NCBI GenBank assembly: GCA_015499985.1
Contig: JAAAUF010000646.1
Span: 1-15,055 of the forward strand
Source: Haplosporangium gracile
Taxonomy: Eukaryota > Mortierellomycota > Mortierellomycetes > Mortierellales > Mortierellaceae
Reading direction: 5' to 3'
DNA length: 15,055 nucleotides
Shown: piece by piece, positions 8,269-15,055 of the stretch
Layout of the letters: each line of letters starts with the position of its first letter
How positions within the stretch are numbered: the first letter of the stretch is position 1
Notes under the pieces: generated by a model
Told to the model about the DNA's origin: nothing
Databases searched by the model: none
What the model saw: only the letters and a program-made list of their open reading frames with translations
Position numbers and translations under genes: made by a program

Positions 8269-10805
8269 ATGACTTCCACCACAGACCCTAATGCAAGCCC
8301 AAGCAGTCAACGGAGCTTGCGGAGGAGGACGGGAAACCGCCAAGCCGCCTTCTCTTTTCTTTCATCCATTCAACTCGACCCCACAACAAAGGACCAGGGC
8401 CAGGACCCTTCTACACCCCCAATTGATTTAGTCGACGAACCAAATGTCACCAACAGACCCAGCATCTTACCACAGGAAGTGAACCCCGACCTGGCCGTTG
8501 AACAAGGCGATACACTCACCCCTCCTATTATCCCAATATCGACTGCGCCCAAAGATGCTATCACAACACCTGTAACAACAACAACAACAACGGCAACAAA
8601 AATAACACAGTTGCCTGACAACAGAAAAAGTCTGGTCCAGGGTCGAAAGGAGAGCATGGCAACAACCTTCCTATCCCAGCTGAGTTTACACGGAGCCTCC
8701 TCCAGTGGCAGAAGCCGTGATTCGGACCCAGCATTCCAGGAATCCAGCAACTTTCAAGCATCGGACTCGCCTATAAGCCAGGACCTAGGACAGATTAATG
8801 CAACAGAGCAGGCAACGAAAAGCGACGGCGTATCTCCAAGAGGCTTGGCTCCTCACTATCCAATCTATCGCGCCACTTCAACACCCTCCCTCTCCTCGGG
8901 ATGGGAGCGAGGCCCCTTTGGTTATTCTTCAGACCAGACCGAGGATCAAGGTCAATCTTCTGGAGGGGAGGGAGGACGACACCGGAAAGTCGCCAGCTCT
9001 GGAGCACACCCCTCGCGTGAATCACAACAGCTTGGTCAACGGACCAACACCATGTCGTCAGCACCTTCCAAGAATGGACCGCCGAAGCGCGAATCGTCAT
9101 CCTCTGGCCTCTTGTCGGTACTCTTAGCACGCGAAAAGGATACCGACACACGGGCGCTTTCGTCGGATATGGGATCGGCTCTTACTCAGAGGAACGCTTT
9201 ACAAAAAGTGTCGAGTCGGTGGTTAGGACCATTGGCGGATCACGTTCACATTCGACCTTTGTTGACCTCGGGCACGACGCACATTGTCAATAAGATCTTC
9301 AGACGACCATCCATCAGCCGGCCCAAGCACATTATCAGCCATTCACAACCTGTACACACCCAGGATCCTCTCTCAACATCAAGGCAAACGCCGAATAGAG
9401 CTGATCTTCAACGCAATGCACCACAAGGGCGGTCAGGAGAAGATCAAAGGCATATATTTTACAAAGGCGAGGATGTAACTGCCAGCTGCGTGAGCCTAGG
9501 AGACAATTTCAGCCAACATCCATTCATGTTCACCACTAATCACGGCAGTCCTCTCATGGTCTCCTCGGTCCTACGGTACAACGACGACAGGGCACCCAAC
9601 AAACGTCGCCGACGTCGTTTCGATCGCGAATACATTCAGCAGATCACCAAGGAGGCTCTTATCAGGAAGAAAGCCAACTCTTTCGCTCATCTCCTCACCC
9701 AATGCAACGCTCTGGAGTAAGTTCTATAGAGACGGACATTGACATATTTGGAAGGTTGTACTGTTGTTTTTATACAATGGCTAACAATTTTTTTTCTGGA
9801 CTCGTTACTAGCCCTGAACCTCAGGAGTCATCTTTATCTTCGTACGACCCTTACTTCCTGGACGACCCTGAACTGAAAACCGGAAAGAACAGGACAGTCA
9901 TTTCCCTTGCTTGCTACATGGTAAGAAGGCGATCGCATGCAAGCTGCCTTGCTTTAGGATGTGCATGCCGCCAGTAAGCAAGTAACTTACGACCTTTGAA
10001 TAATTTTTTGCCATCGATTATAGGGCTCCGTCATTCAATATACCCGACCATCCGACCTGAAGCGTGAACTCAACGAGCATTTCCGGTCACGACACCCTAC
10101 CATCGACCCCTCTATCACACTCTCCAAAATCCGAAAGGTCAAGACAGATCTTTTGGCAATCTCGGAGGAACTGGACCTTGAAATTTCGACCGCGGCCCTG
10201 GCCTACGCATACTTTGAAAAGCTCATTCTCAAGGGCAGCTGGAAGGGCAAAGAGTCCAACCCGCTCTCCACTGAGGCAAACACCTCCATCGTCACCAAGG
10301 AGAACCGCAAGATGATTGCTTGTAAGTCTTTGCTTACTTTCAATCAAGCTGAAATGAGTTTTAGGTTTATTGCACCTCAAGTTCATAAGCTCACTACTTT
10401 GTTATTTGTATTAGGCGTGTGCTTATTGTTGGCGTATAAGGTGAATGAGCCGAAGAGGTCTTCTGGAGAGTTTGCGACCCTCATGAAGTACATGACTAAG
10501 CACATGGAGGTCAGCGCCAAGGACATCAAGGAGAACGAGTTTTATGTGTTTTCCTTGCTGGAGTTCAACCTCTATCTCCCAAGACAAGAGTTCCTTCCTC
10601 ATTTTGAACAAATCCTGTATCGGCAAGGTGAGCTGACTTTTGAAATGTTCATGCGGAGGTGATTGTCCCGTGCACGCAAAGTAGCTAACTAAGGACTCTG
10701 TTGTTGTGTTTTTATGACATAGATTATCTCAACGTCCAGGAGTACTTGGGAGAGGACGAGTTCTACTCGGTGATCACGCAGCCCCGGAAAACAGCAGAGC
10801 AATAG
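8269..10805 (+). CDS. CABLES-like protein with C-terminal cyclin fold
   Basis: Exons 8269-9716, 9812-9920, 10024-10321, 10415-10627 and 10723-10805 give 716 aa. Introns are 95, 103, 93 and 95 nt with GTAAGT, GTAAGA, GTAAGT and GTGAGC donors. Residues 1-~480 are Ser/Thr/Pro/Gln-rich and probably disordered. Residues 24-37 (RQAAFSFLSSIQLD) resemble the conserved N-terminal CABLES1/2 motif, and a second copy-like segment (TTFLSQLSLHG) lies at 132-142. A basic KRRRRRF patch is at 445-451. From ~495 the CABLES cyclin-like region is clear: YDPYFLDDPELKTGKNR, then IQYTRPSDLKRELNEHF, LSKIRKVKTDLLAISEE, AYAYFEKLILKG, NRKMIACVCLLLAYKVNE, and EFNLYLPRQEFLPHFEQIL. In animals CABLES binds CDK2, CDK5 and c-Abl and promotes inhibitory CDK tyrosine phosphorylation. 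A CDK-regulatory role in this fungus is inferred from homology. ATG 8269 is the first of the long frame; the human family members are shorter (~480-630 aa). The gene is intact. Confidence 0.9.
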
Positions 10806-10954
10806 CGTTTTGAGTTTACCATAGTTGGATTTGACAAGAAACGTATTGACTAACAATGTTCGCCAGCTTGTATTCGCTCCCCGACTTTGTTCCCATTGCG
10901 CGTCCCATCTGTGATATCGATTCCAAAGTGCGATTTTTCTGTTTATTGAGTTGT
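10806..10954. other. Convergent 3' gap between the CABLES-like gene and DPB4
   Basis: Only 149 bp separate the two facing stop codons. Minus-strand AATAAA lies at 10947-10942, just 8 nt after the DPB4 stop. No clear plus-strand poly(A) signal is seen for the CABLES-like gene. The 3' UTRs probably overlap. Confidence 0.5.
10942..10947 (-). terminator. Poly(A) signal AATAAA for DPB4
   Basis: The plus strand reads TTTATT. On the DPB4 strand AATAAA begins a few nucleotides after the TGA at 10957-10955. This implies a very short 3' UTR if it is used. Confidence 0.5.
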
Positions 10955-12007
10955 TCAAAAGCCGTCGGAATCATCGTCTTCGTCCGCGTCCGCGTCTTCT
11001 TGCTTCCCTTCCTGCTCTGGTTCATTCATATTCAAAGACTTTTCCTTGCTTGGCTTGCTAGTCTTTGCATCATCGCCTTCCCCCTCCTCCTCATCTTCCT
11101 CCTCGTCCTCGTCCTCGTCCTCGTCCTCTTCTTCTTCATCGTCGTCCTCTTTGTCCTCGCCATCCGTGAGCATGTCTCTTGGGGTATCTTGTCCATCTCT
11201 AGGGTTGACTGATGTGGATGATTTCCTGAACTTTGCTGCTGAGCTCGATTCGTCTGATACTGGCTTTCTCTTCTTTGATCCTGCTGCTAATGACGAGTTA
11301 TCCTTGTCCTTGGTGGCCTGCGCAGCAGCAGCTCTCTTTGTTCGTTGAATAGATTGGAATGCTAAGCGCCGGGTGGCCATAGACAACATAATGTGTATTA
11401 ATATACAATTGTCTCCGATTAAGAACATTTCAGATTACGAAAGTAGCGCCGAAAAGTGTTGATCTCTATACCTTGAAGCTCCTCAGTGAGTCTGGGTAAC
11501 ATCTCCTCAAGGTCCACGGTCTCTAATGCTTTGAGGACATGGGCTCCGCTGATAATCTTGTGTCCCACACTCCCTGCTACTTCGTTCGCTCTATTTGTTA
11601 TTCAAGGTAATGATAGCAGTAGCAAGCACCATACACGTCAACGTTAGGTGGTTGCTCCTCTGACGATGTGTTCTTGACCTTCCAGCCATTTTGCCAATGG
11701 ATATTGTATGAAAATTGTGTAAAACAAGACACCTACGCCGATGCCAGGTAGTTGATGAATAGGGTGGTTGACTTTGTCATGGCCAGCTTGGCATTGGCTT
11801 GAATATTGGTGTTCTCGGGCAGCTATTTGAGGAAAGTAAGCAAAAAGGGAACAATAGCATCAGATCTTTTGTGCTCTCTGTTTCAGGGTTGATTCAATGG
11901 ATAAAAAAAGTGTCCAAGAGACAAAGGGCTATGTCTCATACTGCCTGCTTCATGATGCGCGTCAAGATGGCCTTTGGCAGCTCGTTGTCCTCGATAGATG
12001 TCGACAT
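10955..12007 (-). CDS. DPB4: DPB4/POLE3, histone-fold subunit of DNA polymerase epsilon
   Basis: Minus-strand exons 12007-11942, 11822-11737, 11590-11472 and 11361-10955 give 225 aa. Donors are GTATGA, GTAGGT and GTATAG; all acceptors are TAG. Residues ~9-90 form the histone fold: ELPKAILTRIMKQALPENT (helix 1), AKLAMTKSTTLFINYLASAA (helix 2), KIISGAHVLKALE and LEEMLPRLTEELQ (loop 2, helix 3 and the C-terminal helix). A Lys/Ala/Ser-rich linker with KKRK at 120-123 follows. A Glu/Asp run then covers 157-188, and a second acidic end closes with DEDDDSDGF. Animal POLE3 (147 aa) also has an acidic tail; this one is longer. Dpb4 pairs with the Dpb3/POLE4 histone fold in Pol epsilon, where it holds the leading-strand polymerase on DNA and handles parental H3-H4, and it is also found in ISW2/CHRAC remodellers. 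ATG 12007 is the natural start just before helix 1. An uninterrupted frame covering only the last exon would miss the histone fold. It is head-to-head with SLD5. Confidence 0.9.
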
Positions 12008-12327
12008 TGTGTAATGGTAGTTGTTGATTTTTTGCGGTGATGGTGAGAGTAATAAATAGTGAACAAAAGAGAAACAATAGAAACCGTTTATCGCGCTTGA
12101 ATAAAGAGCAGATTCGACTAAGCCACTCGTCAACATACATAAGTTGTTGCCACCACTCCGCCTTGTCCACAACGCGTCCTCTTTCGTTTGTCTTTCCCTT
12201 CTTGCCGCCCTACCACATTCCACACCTAGTCCTTTCATTCGCCATTCACAGTTTACAGTTCTCAGCTCAACCGAAGGATACTCATTCGCAATAACCACAA
12301 AAAAAGGACATAGACATCACATTCGCA
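12008..12327. promoter_or_regulatory. Shared divergent promoter of DPB4 and SLD5
   Basis: This 320-bp region separates the ATGs of two replication genes on opposite strands. It holds a perfect ACGCGT at 12172-12177 and a TCGCGC at 12091-12096, an E2F/MBF-like GC core in an AT-rich setting. Pyrimidine-rich tracts lie near 12178-12215 on the SLD5 side. I see no protein-coding feature; open frames here run into introns or are low-complexity. Coordinated G1/S control is inferred. Confidence 0.6.
12172..12177. promoter_or_regulatory. MluI cell-cycle box (MCB), ACGCGT
   Basis: This palindromic hexamer is the binding core of the fungal MBF (Mbp1-Swi6 / Res-Cdc10) G1/S factor. It lies 151 bp from the SLD5 ATG and 165 bp from the DPB4 ATG, almost central in the shared promoter. 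I noticed no other ACGCGT when reading the window. Both flanking genes are of the class MBF controls in yeasts. Binding in this organism is inferred. Confidence 0.6.
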
Positions 12328-13538
12328 ATGTCAGACGAGGATGACTTCAAGTTTGCAGACTATAACGACAGGATCTCGGCATCAAGAGAGCCAGACGTTG
12401 AGGCGATAGACTCAGCCGGAGACGTAGCCCACCTCACACAGGCCTGGGTCGACGAGAGAGCCGCACCGGATCTACTCCAGTACCAGGAACAGTGTATCCA
12501 GAGACTTCTTGCCAAGATTGAAGAACAGGTCAGTCAGGCTTCTTTTGTTCAAGCTACGATCGAGGCCTATATCTTTGTAGTGTGTGTGTTCCAGGACAAC
12601 TATACCAACGCCAATCTTACAGACTATGCCCCTCTATCTAGACTTTGCTCATTGAAGAACTGGATCCTAGGAACGACACATCGGTGATTCTTTCACTCCT
12701 ATACCAGACGGAGCTCGAGCGTGTAAAGTTTGTCCTCAGAAGCTATCTCCGGACAAGGATATCCAAGGTGTTTAAGATGATATTATCTTGCCGAACAAAA
12801 TTTGCATGCCGTGTTCTTACTCTAATGACGGCTAATTATGGCTTATGACTTTTCTGACCTTCTAGATCGAGCGGTTTTGCGCGTATGTTTTCAACGATGG
12901 ACCAACAAGGAAGCGACTGTCAAGAGCAGAGTTGCACTACGCTGAAAAGTATGAATCTCTACCTCTTAGCGCCTTCTGCCTTTTTACCTTTTTTCTAAGG
13001 AACTGTCTGGTATTCGATGGTGACTAAACAGATTATGCCCTTTCTCAGTTACTCTAGGGCGACCCGACAGCACTATCAAAATAGCTTTCTGTCTTCCTTA
13101 CCACAATCACTCCAGTCTCAGGATGAAGCAGTCTTTAGTCGAAAACTCAGCATGGGTATGCCATCAAGGAAACCAGGATTTCTATCTGCAGGAGTGATTT
13201 GGAGTTTCATGGCAAAATTACTGATCTATATTTCTGCCCTCATTGCTCGACGACCTATTGTATCTAGTTTCACAACCGAGCTTGGATGAAGCGGTCTTTT
13301 GCAGAATCACTGAGGACATTGGCGAGTTTCAACTAGACGAGTAAGTATTCTATCTGTCATCAGCTATCATGTAGCCCGTCCACGCAGGCGATACATGATT
13401 TGCACTTTACTCATACAACGGTGTCTTTTTTGTGAACATAGAGATGAGGTAGTGGAGTTAGAAAAAGGACAGATCTACATCTTTAAATATAGAACCATCC
13501 GTACGTTGCTTCAGAGACGACAGATTCACCTCATTTAA
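12328..13538 (+). CDS. SLD5: SLD5 (GINS4), GINS complex subunit
   Basis: Exons 12328-12528, 12642-12767, 12866-12948, 13049-13155, 13268-13340 and 13442-13538 give 228 aa (human GINS4 223). Introns are 98-113 nt. Sld5, Psf1, Psf2 and Psf3 form GINS, which activates Mcm2-7 with Cdc45 as the CMG replicative helicase in the nucleus. Visible family blocks are an acidic N-terminus and HLTQAWVDERAAPDLLQY at 35-52. TELERVKFVLRSYLRTRISK then IERF (90-113) is the most conserved A-domain helix. LSRAELHYAENYSRATRQHY is followed by FLSSLPQSLQS. The C-terminal B domain has LDEAVFCRI, GEFQLDEDE and IYIFKYRTIRTLL, ending in HLI; human ends VQLI. The intron 2 donor (GTGTTT) is weak but gives the conserved K-IE junction. 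The intron 3 acceptor at 13048 was chosen because it aligns without gaps to human GINS4. The last exon is read straight through a GTACGT to TAA 13536-13538 because that restores the family C-terminus. Confidence 0.9.
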
Positions 13539-13674
13539 TAGCTTCCAATCACCTTGAAGTCCTCTCCTACTACTTTTTATTAAATTCAGGTGTACAAAGA
13601 CGATGTATCCTCCAAATAAAACCACCGTTACAGGTGTTCATTTTGATATAATCACAAAAAGGATGAGGTAAATT
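13539..13674. other. Convergent 3' gap between SLD5 and the PPxY membrane protein gene
   Basis: The two stop codons face each other 136 bp apart. Plus-strand AATAAA is at 13615-13620, about 77 nt after the SLD5 stop. The minus-strand signal overlaps the neighbour's stop codon. Confidence 0.55.
13615..13620 (+). terminator. Poly(A) signal AATAAA for SLD5
   Basis: A canonical AATAAA lies about 77 nt after the SLD5 TAA in an A-rich context, a normal distance for fungal 3' end formation. Assigned by position. Confidence 0.55.
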
Positions 13675-13679
13675 TTATT
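13674..13679 (-). terminator. AATAAA overlapping the stop codon of the membrane protein gene
   Basis: On the minus strand the last codons read CAC CAA TAA AAT, so the TAA stop at 13677-13675 sits inside AATAAA at 13679-13674. If used, the 3' UTR would be only the usual 10-30 nt to the cleavage site. A further downstream signal may be used instead. Confidence 0.4.
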
Positions 13680-14962
13680 GGTGTAATGGGTCTGTAGGTT
13701 CGTGCTGAAGTGATTCTATGATAATGGGGTCAACTGAAACGTCGTCTAAGAGTTGTGTAGTGTTTGTGGTTGGTCTTTGCTCTGCAGATATGTATTCAGG
13801 TGGAGGCGGGTACAGGTCGTCAGTAGAGTCGTTATTTAGAGACAATTGATGTTCTTGATCCTGTTGCCACTGCTGAAGGTCGACTGTAGTAGTGTCCTCG
13901 CTGTTCCGCCGAGATAAAGACGAGGATGTATCGGCAGGTTGAGGCAGCCATGAGGATGAGAGATGGGATCGATTGGCGGGTGGATTTGTGTGGTGATGGT
14001 GCTGTGATCCACTGTATGTAGAGCCGAGGCGGATGATGGCGCCTGTCCATGAGATAGACCGTCGAGAGCTAGAACGTAGAGGTTCTCCTGGTGGTCCTCG
14101 TTGATGGGTGGAAGTGAACATGTGCACAGGCATCCCGTGAGAGGGTGTGTTGACCGATCCAGTACGTCGGTGTGGCCATGGATGAACGGGCGCAGTCAGT
14201 TCCTCTCGTGTTGCCTCGGGTCCATAGGTGTACTCCTGGTCCAGTTGTATGAGGGGTGTGGAGCGATCGCGGGGGTTACGAAAAGGTCGATGGTGGCGAC
14301 CACGATGCGGTGGTATATGCAGAGATTCTCTCCAAGCAGGATTATAAGAAGGAGGTGCCTGTCGTATCTGTTCTATCAGGTTTGCGGGTGGATTGCTGGC
14401 TGTTCGATGGTGTGACAGCCAAGGACTTGTGCGAACTCCGTGCAAATCGCCATTTTCGCTTGCTTCCCGTGTCGCATCCCAAGAGGGCCGCTCGTTTGTC
14501 ATTGAAGATCGAATTGAGGCCGCTGTCGAGCGAATGGAAGGGGATCCTAAGAGAAGTCTTGGAGTCTCGATGTCGATGGAAGAAATATTGGAGGGTTGCC
14601 GGCTTCCGATTTGGATCTGAGGCGAGTGAATGGATTGTGCGGACGATAGGATCGATACCACCAAACTGTGCCTACAGTCTGCAGAGACACGACTGATAGC
14701 ATCAACAACTTCAGGGCTGAGAGGTCCTAGTGGCGAAGTTGTTGAGTAAGCGGGCGCAGCGTCAGGGGTTTGTCGTCCAGTCTCTCTCATCTCCCCGCCG
14801 TTGGGGAGTGGGAATGGGTCCTGTCCTGCTATTGAACCATGCTGGAACCGTCGTCGGGCTGCTCGTGAGCAGAAACAACAGACAACGGCGATGATTAGTA
14901 TTGCAGCCGCACAGCCAGCAAGTATTTCAGCTATAAACAACGCCCTTGACGTGGACGTGCGC
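13675..14962 (-). CDS. Partial single-pass membrane protein with two PPxY motifs
   Basis: This is the 3' exon of a gene whose 5' part lies outside the window. The frame has no ATG at its beginning: an in-frame TAA lies just upstream and the first codon of the long frame is TTG. A TAG acceptor at 14965-14963 with a CTATAAC branch-like site fits an exon starting at 14962. About 428 aa are encoded. A hydrophobic segment (AILIIAVVCCFC and neighbours, codons ~14919-14870) is followed by SRAARRR, so the long C-terminal part is predicted to be cytoplasmic; the cysteines could be palmitoylated. The tail is Ser/Pro/His/Arg-rich and disordered, with PPSY at 14355-14344 and PPEY at 13803-13792. Those motifs bind WW domains such as those of Rsp5/Nedd4 ubiquitin ligases. 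I do not recognise the family. The upstream exons probably encode an extracytoplasmic domain and signal peptide. An Rsp5-adaptor or cell-surface sensor role is only a suggestion. Confidence 0.75.
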
Positions 14963-15055
14963 CTATGTTATAGTTGTAGTTGTAGTTTGTTTTGGGGGGA
15001 CTGGTCAGTGAAAAGGCTGGGTAGGGATAGGATAAGGTGTGGTTCTCAGGAACAA
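14963..15055 (-). other. Probable 3' end of an intron in the membrane protein gene
   Basis: On the minus strand this stretch is C/A-rich, contains a CTATAAC branch-like sequence and ends in CATAG at 14967-14963. It has no consensus donor, so the donor probably lies beyond the window edge. It could instead be a 5' leader if translation began elsewhere. Confidence 0.45.

Noticed and set aside
10856..11212. Plus-strand frame encoding a Leu/Val/Phe-rich peptide that looks like a membrane protein
   Set aside because: It is the antisense of the DPB4 Glu/Asp tract; GAG/GAC repeats read backwards give Leu/Val/Phe codons. The DPB4 frame has homology and splice support.
11362..11428. In-frame ATG start for a separate acidic protein covering only the last DPB4 exon
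   Set aside because: The acceptor at 11361 joins this exon in frame to the histone-fold exons, as expected for POLE3/Dpb4, so a separate short gene is not needed.
12529..12687. Reading SLD5 exon 1 on through intron 1, or using the acceptor ending at 12594
   Set aside because: Both stay in the wrong frame and reach a stop at 12687. The TAG acceptor ending at 12641 gives the conserved frame leading to TELERVKFVLRSYLR.
14256..14696. Plus-strand 146-codon frame opposite the membrane protein exon
   Set aside because: It lies antisense to the longer Ser/Pro-rich frame and shows no family feature of its own; a shadow frame.
14938..14940. Start of the membrane protein at the beginning of its long open frame
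   Set aside because: The codon is TTG, not ATG, and a splice acceptor lies just upstream, so the true start is probably in an exon outside the window.

Overview
The window looks like nuclear DNA from a filamentous, early-diverging fungus. Mucoromycota or Mortierellomycota is my best guess (inference). The reasons are short GT-AG introns of mostly 86-130 nt with CTAAC-like branch sites, pyrimidine-rich leaders, AATAAA-type poly(A) signals, balanced GC content, and a CABLES-type cyclin gene, a family best known from animals. The window holds five complete spliced protein genes, the last exon of a sixth, and one broken transposase. I found no rRNA, tRNA, CRISPR array or bacterial-type feature.

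Layout from left to right: (1) 429-2695, +: NOP2, a nucleolar rRNA cytosine-5 methyltransferase, four exons, 645 aa. (2) 5183-2930, -: NFS1, the mitochondrial cysteine desulfurase, five exons, 480 aa, convergent with NOP2. (3) About 5681-7906, +: a decayed Mutator-like (MULE) transposase. All three presumed DDE catalytic positions and the C-terminal SWIM zinc-binding motif can still be recognised, but frameshifts and stops break the frame. (4) 8269-10805, +: a CABLES-like protein, five exons, 716 aa, with a long disordered N-terminus and a C-terminal cyclin fold. (5) 12007-10955, -: the histone-fold DNA polymerase epsilon subunit DPB4/POLE3, four exons, 225 aa, convergent with CABLES. (6) 12328-13538, +: the GINS subunit SLD5, six exons, 228 aa, divergent from DPB4. 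(7) 14962-13675, -: the 3' exon of a single-pass membrane protein with two PPxY motifs; its upstream exons lie beyond the window edge.

Functional links: DPB4 and SLD5 both act at the replication fork, in Pol epsilon and in the GINS part of the CMG helicase. They share a 320-bp intergenic region that carries a perfect MluI cell-cycle box (ACGCGT), which suggests coordinated G1/S expression. NOP2 and NFS1 are housekeeping genes for ribosome biogenesis and iron-sulfur cluster assembly. The spliced models were built by hand; every exon junction keeps the reading frame and total coding lengths are divisible by three. Gene names rest on recalled family sequences, not on a database search. I found no clear undescribed system. 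The most interesting items are the shared replication promoter, the fungal CABLES gene with its repeated N-terminal motif, the decayed MULE, and the PPxY membrane protein.
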